Origin: JBKPNJ01 sp963695705
GTDB taxonomy: Bacteria; Actinomycetota; Actinomycetes; Propionibacteriales; Nocardioidaceae
Direction: 5' to 3'
Assembly: GCA_963695705.1 (NCBI GenBank)
Contig: CAVOHB010000009.1
Location: 620,001 to 684,000, forward strand
DNA length: 64,000 nt
Below the pieces are notes generated by a model. It had not been told where the DNA came from, did not search any database, and saw nothing but the letters and a program-made list of their open reading frames with translations. Of this stretch, positions 7,671 to 15,555 are shown one piece after another. Position 1 is the first letter of the stretch; each line of letters starts with the position of its first letter. The translations under genes and the position numbers were made by a program.

Positions 7671-7713
7671 CGTGGGCCTCCCGGGTGCGCCGAATAATCG
7701 CCGACTCACTCAC
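7648..7713 (-). repeat. duplicated translation-start segment before kamE
   Basis: The 23-base segments 7691-7713 and 7648-7670 match at 21 positions, both beginning GTGAGTGAGTCG on the minus strand. Each has its own ribosome binding site (AAGGAG and GGGAGG). The upstream copy is out of frame with kamE and opens a 16-codon frame that stops inside the kamE start region. It also overlaps the kamD stop codon. Confidence 0.7.
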
Positions 7714-9350
7714 CGCTTGCTCCTTGCGTCATGCACATTGAGGTCCCCGACCCTCCGTTTGGATGACGCAACCCGGGTGGGATGGCCGGAGTCGAGGATC
7801 TCCGTGGCCGGGTTGTAGTAGTCCGGTTCCTTGCGGGCGACCCCGTCGAGGCCTCGTCCGGCGTCGGCGGGTCGCTTCATCAGGCCGAAGGTGCCGTCGC
7901 CGATCGCCTCCAGCAGCCCCGCCCGGCCCTCGTGGGCGTTGATCAGCTCCAGCAGGTCGATGGACTCGGACAGCACCTGGCGGGCCCGCCGGGCGATGAA
8001 GCCATTCGGCGGCGGCGCGAAGTCCTCGTGCAGGTTCCCAGCGGCGTTGAGCACGTACCGCACGTTCTGCAGCGCGAGGTCGCGGTCGGAGATCCAAGGC
8101 GTGACCACGGCCTCGGTCATCATGCCGACGAGCAGGATCCCCTGTCCGGTCATCGCGCCGACGAGGTTGAAGAACCCGTCGAGGAGATAGCCGCGGAACA
8201 CGTCCCCGGTCATGTGCCGGGTGGGCGGCATCCACTTCAGCGGCGCCTTTGGGAACAGCTGGCGGGCGAGCAGCGCGTGGGCGAGCTCGAGCCGGAAGCT
8301 CTCCGGCACATCCGGGTTGATCTCAAAGGCGTGCCCCAGGCCGATCTGCCAGTCCTCCAGCCCGGCCTCCCTGGCGAAGTACTCGTTGAGCAGCTGGCTG
8401 ACCGTCACCGTGTGCGCGGCCTCAACCGCGTCCGCGGTGGTCAGGTAGTTGTCCTCACCGGTGTTGATGATGATGCCGGCCCGGGCGTGCACCTGGCGGC
8501 TGAACCGCTGGTCGACGAACGTGCGGATGGGGTTGATGTCGCGGAAGAGGATGCCGTACATCGAGTCGTTGAGCATCATGTCCAGCCGCTGCAGACCCGC
8601 CAGTGCCGCGATCTCGGGCATGCACAGCCCTGAGGCGTAGTTGGTGAGCCGGATGTAGCGACCGAGCTCGGCGCTGGTCTCGTCGAGGGCGGCGCGCATC
8701 AGCCGGAAGTTCTCCTGCGTCGCGTAGGTGCCGGCGAAGCCCTCCCTGGTGGCTCCCTCGGGCACGTAGTCGAGCAGCGACTGGCCGGTCGACCGGATCA
8801 CCGCGATGACGTCGGCGCCCTCACGGGCCGCGGCCTGCGCCTGCGGGATGTCCTCGTAGATGTCGCCGGTGGCGACGATGAGATAGATCCATGGCTTCTG
8901 CTTCGGGTCCCCCCAGCGCTTCACGAGCCGCTCCCGTTCACGACGTCGCGCGTCCACCCGCCTGAGTCCGGCTCCGACCGCCGTACGGGCGGCCGCACGG
9001 GCCCGGCTGGCGTTGCGGCCCTGCGGCATCTGGAACCGCAGCGAGCCGGTCGAGGCCTTCTGCGCCAGCGTCTCCAGGTCTTCGGCGTCGCCTCGGGCGA
9101 GGGCGCCCCACACGGGCATCGCGATGCCGTGGCCGAGCCCGACATCGCCGCGAACGGCATCGACGAGGCGGTTCACCCATGGGATGCCGTCCGGATCGGC
9201 GCCGCCGAGACCGGCCAGTCGCAGGGTGGCCCGCTCCACCGACACCGTGGTGTGCTGCTTGGCCAGGGTGACGATCGGCCGACCCGCCCGCCTGGCCAGG
9301 CTGCGGGCCAGGCGTACGGTCGCGGGATCCAGATCGAGCTTGGGCTTCAT
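7710..9350 (-). CDS. kamD: lysine 5,6-aminomutase alpha subunit
   Basis: The large PLP-interacting TIM-barrel subunit of beta-lysine 5,6-aminomutase, partner of KamE. From the ATG at 9350 it has 546 residues, slightly longer than clostridial KamD because of a C-terminal extension. Recognisable stretches include KQHTTVSVERATLRL, GTYATQENFRLMRAALDE, NDSMYGILFRDINP and NTGEDNYLTTADAVEAAHTV. The ATG was chosen because it overlaps the stop of the upstream amidohydrolase (ATGA). The frame is open 19 codons further upstream, but without family similarity. It is followed by kamE after 39 bp. Confidence 0.93.
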   Translation of the reverse strand: MKPKLDLDPATVRLARSLARRAGRPIVTLAKQHTTVSVERATLRLAGLGGADPDGIPWVNRLVDAVRGDVGLGHGIAMPVWGALARGDAEDLETLAQKASTGSLRFQMPQGRNASRARAAARTAVGAGLRRVDARRRERERLVKRWGDPKQKPWIYLIVATGDIYEDIPQAQAAAREGADVIAVIRSTGQSLLDYVPEGATREGFAGTYATQENFRLMRAALDETSAELGRYIRLTNYASGLCMPEIAALAGLQRLDMMLNDSMYGILFRDINPIRTFVDQRFSRQVHARAGIIINTGEDNYLTTADAVEAAHTVTVSQLLNEYFAREAGLEDWQIGLGHAFEINPDVPESFRLELAHALLARQLFPKAPLKWMPPTRHMTGDVFRGYLLDGFFNLVGAMTGQGILLVGMMTEAVVTPWISDRDLALQNVRYVLNAAGNLHEDFAPPPNGFIARRARQVLSESIDLLELINAHEGRAGLLEAIGDGTFGLMKRPADAGRGLDGVARKEPDYYNPATEILDSGHPTRVASSKRRVGDLNVHDARSKR

Positions 9351-10906
9351 GCCAGGGCTCCTTGCACGTCGAAGATCTCGCGACCGCGGGACACCGTGCG
9401 CACGCACCGCGGCAGCGGCAGCCCGGGGCGCAGGTTCGGCAGGCTCGTCGCGGGGTCGGCGGCCTCGGGATCGACGTCCCAGATGGCGTAGCTGGCGGGA
9501 GCGCCGGGCGCCAGGATGCCCGCGTCGTCACGGCGCGCGGCGTACCACCCGCCGCGGGTGTGTGCCGCAAAGGCCACGGCTACCGATAGCCGCTCGGCGG
9601 CGTTGTGGTGCCAGGCCGCCGCGCGCACCGCACCCCAGGGATCGAACGGCGTCACCGGGCTGTCGGATCCGAACGCCAAGGCGACGCCGGCGCGTGCCAT
9701 CGTCGCGAACGGGTTCATCGCCAGCGACCGGGCGGCGCCGAGCCGCGTCGCGTACATGTCGCCGGCGCCGCCCCACAGATCGTCGAACATCGGCTGCACA
9801 CTCGCCACGACAGCAAGTTCGGCGAGCGTCATGATCTGCTCGGTGTCGATCATCTCCACGTGCTCGAGCCGGTGCCGGGCACCGACCATCGCGTCCACGC
9901 CGACGATCGCCGTCGCGTCACGCAGCCCGTCGATCACGGTCGCCACGCTGCGGTCGCCGATCGCGTGGAAGCCTGCCTGCAGGTCGGCTCGAGTACAGGC
10001 CACCACGTGGTCCCGGACCTCCTCACGCGACAGGTACAGGTGGCCGGTCGTGTCCGCATCGGCGTACGAGGCGGTGACCGCAGCGGTATGCGACCCCACC
10101 GCGCCGTCACAGCAGAGGTCCCCGGCGGCGCCCAGACAGTCCAGCGCCCTTGCGGTCTCGACAGCACCGAGCTCGCCCCAGTAGCCGACGACCTCCGCGA
10201 GCGGACCGCCCTGACTGAGCTCGGCGATCGCGGCGAAGTCGTCCTGGCGCGACAGGTGGGGTGCGCCGAGCTCGTGTACGGCGCCGATGCCCGCTGCCGC
10301 TGCCTGCAGCAGCGCGTCGTGGACCGCGCCGCGTCGATCCGACCTCGACACCAGCGCGTTCGCGGCGTCGCGGGCGACGTGGTGCGCGGCACGGTCCACC
10401 CGGCCGGTGCCGTCCCAGCCTTCCTGCTGACGGACCGCGGGAGCCGCGGCGACGAACGCGGAGGACAGGACCGCGGAGTGGACGTCGACCCGGGAGAGGT
10501 ACGCGGGCCGGGCCGGGCCGACCGCTCGGTCGACCTCCGCGCCGGTCGGGCAGCGCCGCTCCGGCCACCGGGTCTCGTCCCACCCGAAGCCGAGGATCAA
10601 CCTGCTCGGGCCGGTGAGGGCGTGCTGCTCCAGCCGATCCAGTGCATCGGCGAGGCTGGTGGCCTTGCTGAGGTCCAGGCCGTGCAGCGCCAGGCCGGTC
10701 TGGGCGAGGTGGGCATGGGCATCCACGAACGCTGGAGTTACCAGCCTGCCGCGCAGATCCACGACCTCGTCGGCACCGTCGAGATAGCCGAGGATGCCGT
10801 CGTCGTCGCCGACCCAGGCCACCGTGTCGCCCTCGAAGCAGATCGCTGTTGCCGCCGGCAACGCCGGCGCGTACACCAGCCCGTTCCGCAGCGCCATCCG
10901 GCTCAT
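9347..10906 (-). CDS. YtcJ-type amidohydrolase within the lysine island
   Basis: A metal-dependent amidohydrolase of the amidohydro_3 (YtcJ/NfdA-like) group, 519 residues. It shows the N-terminal beta-sandwich leading to VDAHAHL (metal His pair), FHAIGD (metal His), RHRLEHVEM (metal His) and GSDSPVTPFDPW (metal Asp). No signal peptide is visible. The substrate is unknown; members cleave amides, formamides and related C-N bonds. It overlaps kdd upstream and kamD downstream by 4 bp each, so it is translated with the aminomutase genes and probably acts on a lysine-derived amide, N-acyl compound or lactam. That role is inference. Confidence 0.82.
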   Translation of the reverse strand: MSRMALRNGLVYAPALPAATAICFEGDTVAWVGDDDGILGYLDGADEVVDLRGRLVTPAFVDAHAHLAQTGLALHGLDLSKATSLADALDRLEQHALTGPSRLILGFGWDETRWPERRCPTGAEVDRAVGPARPAYLSRVDVHSAVLSSAFVAAAPAVRQQEGWDGTGRVDRAAHHVARDAANALVSRSDRRGAVHDALLQAAAAGIGAVHELGAPHLSRQDDFAAIAELSQGGPLAEVVGYWGELGAVETARALDCLGAAGDLCCDGAVGSHTAAVTASYADADTTGHLYLSREEVRDHVVACTRADLQAGFHAIGDRSVATVIDGLRDATAIVGVDAMVGARHRLEHVEMIDTEQIMTLAELAVVASVQPMFDDLWGGAGDMYATRLGAARSLAMNPFATMARAGVALAFGSDSPVTPFDPWGAVRAAAWHHNAAERLSVAVAFAAHTRGGWYAARRDDAGILAPGAPASYAIWDVDPEAADPATSLPNLRPGLPLPRCVRTVSRGREIFDVQGALA

Positions 10907-12021
10907 GGGGCCATCTTCCCTGGCCGCCGGCCCTGTTGTCTCGCGCCCGCGTCAGCCGAGGCGGTGGGTGCGGCCGCCAGGCGTCGCTCGAACATGGCGC
11001 GTACCCCGGCGTAGGAGCGCAACAGACCGACCGCGTAGTCGGCGTGCCCCGGCACGTACCCGTTGCCGATCAGCATCGTCACGTCGGCGGCGAGGCCCTC
11101 GGCGCCGAGTGCGGCGGCGGGAAACGACGTCGCCATCGAGAAGAAGACGACTGTTCCGCGGTCGGCGGTCGACAGGATGGCGCCACCCTCGCAGCCGGGC
11201 ACGTCGACGCAGACGACCGTGACGTCGCAGGGGCCGCCCGCGGCCTCGACGGCGTCGAACAGCGCGACCGGGTCACGGGCATCCGCCAGCGTTACCACGT
11301 CGGCGATCCCCGCGGCCCTGAGCACCTCCGCCTCGTGCTGGACCGGCACGATCCCGATGGTGCTGGCCGCCCCCGCGTCCCGGGCGGCCGCCAGGGCGAG
11401 CGAGCCGCTCTTACCGGCGCCGCCGATCACACCGACGATCGGCGGATGGCCCCGAGCGACGTACTCGCTCACCACCCGGGCGGTCAGCGCCGCGGCACCA
11501 CAGACATCCATCACCGCCAGCGACAGCTCGGCCGGCAGGTCGTCGGGGATCTTGGCCGCGATGGAGCGGCCGAACAGGATCGCGTACCCGGTGCAGGGCA
11601 CCTGCTCGGAGCGCCCGTCCCAGTCGCGCAGCCCGTCCTCGATCACCAGCGGGGTCAGCGTGAGCGACACCAGAGTGGTCACGCGGTCCCCCGCTACGAC
11701 CCCGAGCCGCGATCGCCGGCCCACCTCCTCGACCGTCCCGATCAGCATCCCGCCGGATCCCGTGACGGGGTTCTGCATCTTTCCGCGGGACCGGACGATG
11801 TCGAGCACCTGCGCCCGGACTGCCTCACCGTCTCCGTGGTGCGCCTGCTCGAGCTGCCGGAAGCTCGCCGCGTCGAGGTTGAGCCGCTCGACCCGGACGC
11901 GTACCTCGTCCGGCCAGAGCTCGCGCCGGGTGTCGAGCCGCTGCGCTGCCTGGGGCAGGACGCCGATCGGTTCCAGCACCCGATGCAGTCCCGTAGGACT
12001 TCCGGCGAGATCGGTGTTCAC
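10903..12021 (-). CDS. kdd: L-erythro-3,5-diaminohexanoate dehydrogenase
   Basis: Oxidises 3,5-diaminohexanoate to 5-amino-3-oxohexanoate with NAD(P), the step after KamDE. The 372 residues resemble clostridial Kdd: GLHRVLEPIGVLPQAA near the start, RVERLNLDAASF, the GSGGMLIGTV region, and a nucleotide-binding GVIGGAGKSGSLA. The start is GTG at 12021, with GAAGGGA just upstream and family similarity beginning there. It is the first gene of the leftward operon and divergent from kamA. The 3' end overlaps the amidohydrolase by 4 bp. Confidence 0.9.
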   Translation of the reverse strand: MNTDLAGSPTGLHRVLEPIGVLPQAAQRLDTRRELWPDEVRVRVERLNLDAASFRQLEQAHHGDGEAVRAQVLDIVRSRGKMQNPVTGSGGMLIGTVEEVGRRSRLGVVAGDRVTTLVSLTLTPLVIEDGLRDWDGRSEQVPCTGYAILFGRSIAAKIPDDLPAELSLAVMDVCGAAALTARVVSEYVARGHPPIVGVIGGAGKSGSLALAAARDAGAASTIGIVPVQHEAEVLRAAGIADVVTLADARDPVALFDAVEAAGGPCDVTVVCVDVPGCEGGAILSTADRGTVVFFSMATSFPAAALGAEGLAADVTMLIGNGYVPGHADYAVGLLRSYAGVRAMFERRLAAAPTASADAGARQQGRRPGKMAP

Positions 12022-12074
12022 AACCCGTCCCTTCAGTCCTGTCAATGGTTGTCGGGAAATCTTACGGTGCATCG

Positions 12075-12104
12075 TTGGACGCGCCGCATTTTCTCCCGTA
12101 ATCT
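12075..12104 (+). promoter_or_regulatory. candidate kamA promoter (TTGGAC-N18-TAATCT)
   Basis: A -35-like TTGGAC at 12075-12080 and a -10-like TAATCT at 12099-12104 are 18 bases apart, 55 bases before the kamA TTG. A short palindrome, GGCAGTATTGCC, follows at 12106-12117 and could bind a regulator. The divergent kdd promoter must share this 138-bp gap. Confidence 0.42.
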
Positions 12105-12159
12105 TGGCAGTATTGCCCCCTCTGGCCAAGCCCAGGCCGGAACCAGGACAGGAGCACCG

Positions 12160-13608
12160 TTGAGCGCCGTCGCCACCTCACTTGAGCAGCCGTACCCGTA
12201 CCGCCGGGTCGAGCTCGTCGAGCCCGACTGGACCCGGTTGCCCGGTTGGAAGGATGCCACCCGCGAGGAGTGGGAGTCGGCACAGTGGCAGCGCGCGCAC
12301 TGCATCAAGAACGTCAAACAGCTGCACGACGTGCTCGGCACCGGGGTGGACGACCGTTTCTTCCACGACCTCGAGCGGGACCAGGCGGAGCGGGCGACCA
12401 TGTCGATGCTGATGCCGCCGCAGATGGTCAACACGATGGTGCCGCACGGCTCTCCGACCGACGCCGACTTCACCGAGAAGCTGTACGCCGACCCGGTACG
12501 TCGTTACATGCTGCCGGTCTTCTCCGACCGGCGCACCGACTGGGCAAGTCACCCGCACGCCACCCGCGACTCGCTGCACGAGCACGACATGTGGGTGGCG
12601 GAGGGGCTGACGCACCGCTACCCGACCAAGGTGCTGGCCGAGATCCTGCCCACGTGCCCCCAGTACTGCGGGCACTGCACCCGGATGGACCTCGTCGGCA
12701 ACGCGACGCCGCAGTTCGACAAGCTCAAGTTCGACCTCAAGCCGGCCGACCGGCTGGAGAAGATGCTGGACTACCTGCGTCGCTCCCCCGGTGTCCGTGA
12801 CGTCGTGGTCTCCGGCGGGGATGTGGCGAACATGCCCTGGGCCCGGGTCGAGAGCTTCGTCTCGTCGCTGCTCGACATCGACAACATCCGGGACGTTCGG
12901 CTGGCGACCAAGGCGCTGATGGGCCTGCCCCAGCACTGGCTGCAGGATGACGTACGCGCCGGGATGGAACGGCTGGCCACCAAGGCACACCAGCGGGGCG
13001 CCTCGATCGCGATCCATACCCACGTCAACCACGCCAACTCGGTGACACCGCTGGTCGCCGACGCCGCCCGGGCGATGCTCGACACCGGCATCCGCGACGT
13101 CCGCAACCAGGGCGTGCTGCTCGATGGGGTGAACACCGAGCCTACGGCCTTGCTCGACCTGTGCTTCGCGCTGCTCGACGGCGCCAAGATCATGCCCTAC
13201 TACTTCTACATGTGCGACATGATCCCGTTCGCCGAGCACTGGCGGCTGTCCGTCGCCCGGGCCCAGGAGCTGCAGCACGGTTTGATGGGCTACCTTCCCG
13301 GCTTCGCCACTCCGCGCATCGTCTGCGACGTTCCGTTCGTCGGCAAGCGCTGGGTGCACCAGCTCGCGGAGTACGACCGGGAGCGCGGCATCTCGTACTG
13401 GACGAAGAACTATCGGACCTCGATCGAGCTCGAGGACCCGGAGGCGCTGATCCGCCGGTATGAGTACTACGACCCGATCCACACGCTTCCGGCGGAGGGC
13501 CAGGCGTGGTGGGCCGAGCATGCGAGCGACTCAACCTCGACGGCCGAGGCACACGCCGCGGCCAGCCGGAAGGCCGCCGAGGCGCAGAAGCTGCTCACGA
13601 TCACCTGA
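12160..13608 (+). CDS. kamA: lysine 2,3-aminomutase (radical SAM)
   Basis: Converts L-lysine to L-beta-lysine with a [4Fe-4S] cluster, SAM and PLP. The TTG start at 12160 follows AGGAG and gives 482 residues. The cluster motif is Cys166, Cys170 and Cys173 (CPQYCGHC). The lysine-binding acids seen in clostridial KamA are kept: Asp353 in YMCDM and Asp390 in VCDVPFVGK, with Lys396 the probable PLP lysine. The N-terminal WQ/KNVKQL region is also typical. The conserved acids support lysine rather than glutamate or arginine as substrate. Divergent from kdd. Beta-lysine made here can feed KamDE. Confidence 0.93.
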   Translation: MSAVATSLEQPYPYRRVELVEPDWTRLPGWKDATREEWESAQWQRAHCIKNVKQLHDVLGTGVDDRFFHDLERDQAERATMSMLMPPQMVNTMVPHGSPTDADFTEKLYADPVRRYMLPVFSDRRTDWASHPHATRDSLHEHDMWVAEGLTHRYPTKVLAEILPTCPQYCGHCTRMDLVGNATPQFDKLKFDLKPADRLEKMLDYLRRSPGVRDVVVSGGDVANMPWARVESFVSSLLDIDNIRDVRLATKALMGLPQHWLQDDVRAGMERLATKAHQRGASIAIHTHVNHANSVTPLVADAARAMLDTGIRDVRNQGVLLDGVNTEPTALLDLCFALLDGAKIMPYYFYMCDMIPFAEHWRLSVARAQELQHGLMGYLPGFATPRIVCDVPFVGKRWVHQLAEYDRERGISYWTKNYRTSIELEDPEALIRRYEYYDPIHTLPAEGQAWWAEHASDSTSTAEAHAAASRKAAEAQKLLTIT

Positions 13609-13728
13609 GGCGGGCCGACGACGTTCCGATCTCGTTGCTGAGCACGAAAGTTCCCCGGCCATGACAACCTCGTAGCGGTCGGCTCCGTATAGGGGTCGAC
13701 AGCATGTATCGGTCCCAGGGAGCGCCAG

Positions 13729-14256
13729 GTGGACAAGCTCAGTCCCCGCGACGAGGAGTTCACCTCCTATGTGGCCGCCCGCCGGGCGCACCTGCGGCGC
13801 ACGGCATTCCTGCTCTGCGGCGACTGGCACGCCGCGGAGGACCTCGTCCAGGTCGCTCTGGCCAAGCTGTATGTCGCGTGGCCGCGGGTGCGTCGAGACG
13901 GCTCACCCGAGGCGTACGCACGCCGGATCCTCGTGCGCTCCCACATCGACGAGACGCGTCGGCCGTGGCGCCGCGAACGCACCCGTCAGGAGATGCCCGA
14001 GGTCGCAGCCAGCGAGAGCCTTCCGGTCGAGGACCGCGAGGCGCTACTGGCAGCGTTGGCGAGCCTGCCGGCCGGTCAGCGGGGGGCGGTCGTGCTCCGC
14101 CACTGGGTGGGTCTCAGCGTCGAGGAGACCGCCGCGGACATGGGCTGTTCCACCGGCACCGTCAAGAGTCAGACCGCACGTGCTGTCACCCGCCTGCGCG
14201 CTGTGCTCGCCGAGCCCGCGCCGACTCCGGAGGACAACCATGAACGCGCGCGATGA
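13729..14256 (+). CDS. SigE-family ECF RNA polymerase sigma factor
   Basis: A 175-residue extracytoplasmic-function sigma factor. Region 2 spans about residues 12-75 (RAHLRRTAFLLCGDWHAAEDLVQVALAKLY) and region 4 about 105-160 (LASLPAGQRGAVVLRHWVGLSVEETAADMGCSTGTVKS, a helix-turn-helix). The sequence resembles the actinobacterial SigE-like group (TIGR02983). The GTG start follows AGGGAG. It overlaps the next gene, a membrane-anchored protein that is probably its regulator, by 17 bp. No target genes can be named from this window. Confidence 0.9.
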   Translation: MDKLSPRDEEFTSYVAARRAHLRRTAFLLCGDWHAAEDLVQVALAKLYVAWPRVRRDGSPEAYARRILVRSHIDETRRPWRRERTRQEMPEVAASESLPVEDREALLAALASLPAGQRGAVVLRHWVGLSVEETAADMGCSTGTVKSQTARAVTRLRAVLAEPAPTPEDNHERAR

Positions 14257-15193
14257 CGACCAGCTTGACCTCTTCGTCCACCTGTCCGGTGCCTTCGAGG
14301 GTGAACCGGAGATGCGGTCGAGGCCGGGAGACGACCTCGACCGCGGTCGGCGGCTGCGGCGCCGTCGCCGCCTCGGCTCGGTGACCGGGAGCGCCGCTGC
14401 GGTCTGCCTGCTCGCGCTCGGGGGCTGGGCGCTGTCGGGGAGCATCGGCAGCCAGAGCGTCGGCACTACCGAGGTGCAGCCCGCCGCCGGCGGCCCCGAG
14501 AGCCCGCAGCCGTCGGGAACGATCACCTCGGACTGCTCATCGTCGGACTCCTCGACGGGCAGCGCCAGCAGCGGAAGCGGGTCGGCTCCCGCACCGGGAA
14601 CCGGGTCCCGCAACGCCGGCACCGGGACCGCGGCGGGCGACCCGAGCGACTGCACGGCTGTCGAAGGTGACGGGGATCCCAGCCCCGAGGTCGACCGGTT
14701 GATGAAGGTGCTGACCGACCACACCGACCCGGACGGCTCGCATACGGGCGATCAGATGTCGATGGGCGGGTCGGCCGGTGCAGCGGGTCCGGACGGGTCA
14801 GCCGGCCAGACGACCAGCATCTTCGCTGGCACGGACTGGACCGTGGGCGAACGGGCGGGTTCGGTCTCGCTCAGCGTTGAGGACCCAACCGGTGGGGTCT
14901 CCGTCGGACAACCGTGTGGCGACGAGCCGATGGCGGAGGGTCCCGAGGTGACCTGCGAGACACTCACCCTCGCCGATGGCACCACGGTGCTGGTGGGCCA
15001 CGGCCAGCGCAACGGCGCCGAACGGATCACCGTGCGATACGAACGGCCCGACGGGACGGTCGTGGTCGCCACTGCCGACCAGGCCACCCAGCAATGGTGG
15101 AACGACGGCTCAGGGGCCGCGCCGCTTGCCGCGCCGCCCGCGACGGTCGACCAGCTTGTGGAGCTCGTGCGCGACCCCCGCGCCCACCTCTAG
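14240..15193 (+). CDS. single-pass membrane protein, probable sigma-factor partner
   Basis: A 317-residue protein. A short acidic cytoplasmic N-terminus contains an Arg-rich patch (GRRLRRRRRLG), followed by one membrane helix at about residues 46-64. A Ser/Gly/Pro-rich linker of roughly 120 residues leads to a globular outer domain. No ZAS zinc motif is seen, so it is not a classical anti-sigma factor, but its position behind an ECF sigma gene with a 17-bp overlap fits that role. The ATG follows a strong GGAGG. A large hairpin follows the stop codon. Confidence 0.6.
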   Translation: MNARDDDQLDLFVHLSGAFEGEPEMRSRPGDDLDRGRRLRRRRRLGSVTGSAAAVCLLALGGWALSGSIGSQSVGTTEVQPAAGGPESPQPSGTITSDCSSSDSSTGSASSGSGSAPAPGTGSRNAGTGTAAGDPSDCTAVEGDGDPSPEVDRLMKVLTDHTDPDGSHTGDQMSMGGSAGAAGPDGSAGQTTSIFAGTDWTVGERAGSVSLSVEDPTGGVSVGQPCGDEPMAEGPEVTCETLTLADGTTVLVGHGQRNGAERITVRYERPDGTVVVATADQATQQWWNDGSGAAPLAAPPATVDQLVELVRDPRAHL

Positions 15194-15202
15194 GCGGCCC
15201 GA

Positions 15203-15238
15203 GCGTGGGCTGTCCCGCGATCGCGGGGCAGCCCACGC
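15203..15238 (+). terminator. strong hairpin terminator after the sigma/partner operon
   Basis: Arms GCGTGGGCTG and CAGCCCACGC pair perfectly; inside them CCCGCGATCGCGGG is itself a palindrome, giving one nearly continuous 36-base hairpin nine bases after the stop codon. No T-run follows. Confidence 0.75.
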
Positions 15239-15364
15239 GCAGTCAGCAGCGGTGACTCATGATGAGAACGTTCTGGCCGATCGGCTTGGAGGAGTAGCCG
15301 ACTGCCCACAGGTGGCCGCGGGGCTGCGGTGATGTCGAGCACCGGGTCGCCGGCGGCAAGAATC

Positions 15365-15452
15365 GTGCACTTGTTGCGGGCAATCGGGTGGGCGACCACT
15401 CTCATCGTCTGCACAAGTCTGCGCAGTCAAGGACCGCAGTGGCCCCGGACTG
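15365..15452 (+). repeat. dispersed intergenic repeat, copy 1 (element B)
   Basis: About 88 bases that match 40863-40950 in inverted orientation at roughly four of five positions, with a short gap. Conserved blocks include TTGTTGCGGG, ACTCTCATCG and CAGTCAAGGACCGCAGTGG (within one gapless block). It lies in a gene-free stretch of about 360 bp between the sigma operon and lrp, next to a block of 21-bp repeats. No frame with family similarity covers it. Confidence 0.75.
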
Positions 15453-15492
15453 GAGCAATCGGCCGCGAGCCCGTGCCTACCGGCGTGACACG

Positions 15493-15555
15493 TTGCCGGA
15501 TGGCGCGGCGACAAGTGTCGGATCGCGTGAAATAAGTGTCGGATCGCGGAAAGAG
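15493..15555. repeat. 21-bp tandem repeat, locus 1 (about 3 units)
   Basis: Two clear units (TGTCGGATCGCGTGAAATAA form) start at about 15516 and 15537, with a degenerate unit about 22 bp before. The block ends directly at the lrp stop codon. The same unit recurs at two other loci in this window. Confidence 0.75.

Noticed and set aside
9351..9407. A longer N-terminus for KamD
   Set aside because: The extra 19 residues are Arg-rich, overlap the amidohydrolase and lie outside the family; the ATGA-overlap start is better supported.
10849..12159. A long in-frame extension upstream of kamA, antisense to kdd
   Set aside because: The KamA similarity starts at the TTG at 12160, which has its own ribosome binding site; the extension is the shadow of kdd and has no conserved residues.
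14240..15193. A classical zinc-binding anti-sigma (ZAS) factor behind the ECF sigma gene
   Set aside because: The His-x3-Cys-x2-Cys pattern is missing; only position and single-pass topology support an anti-sigma role, so it was called a probable partner.
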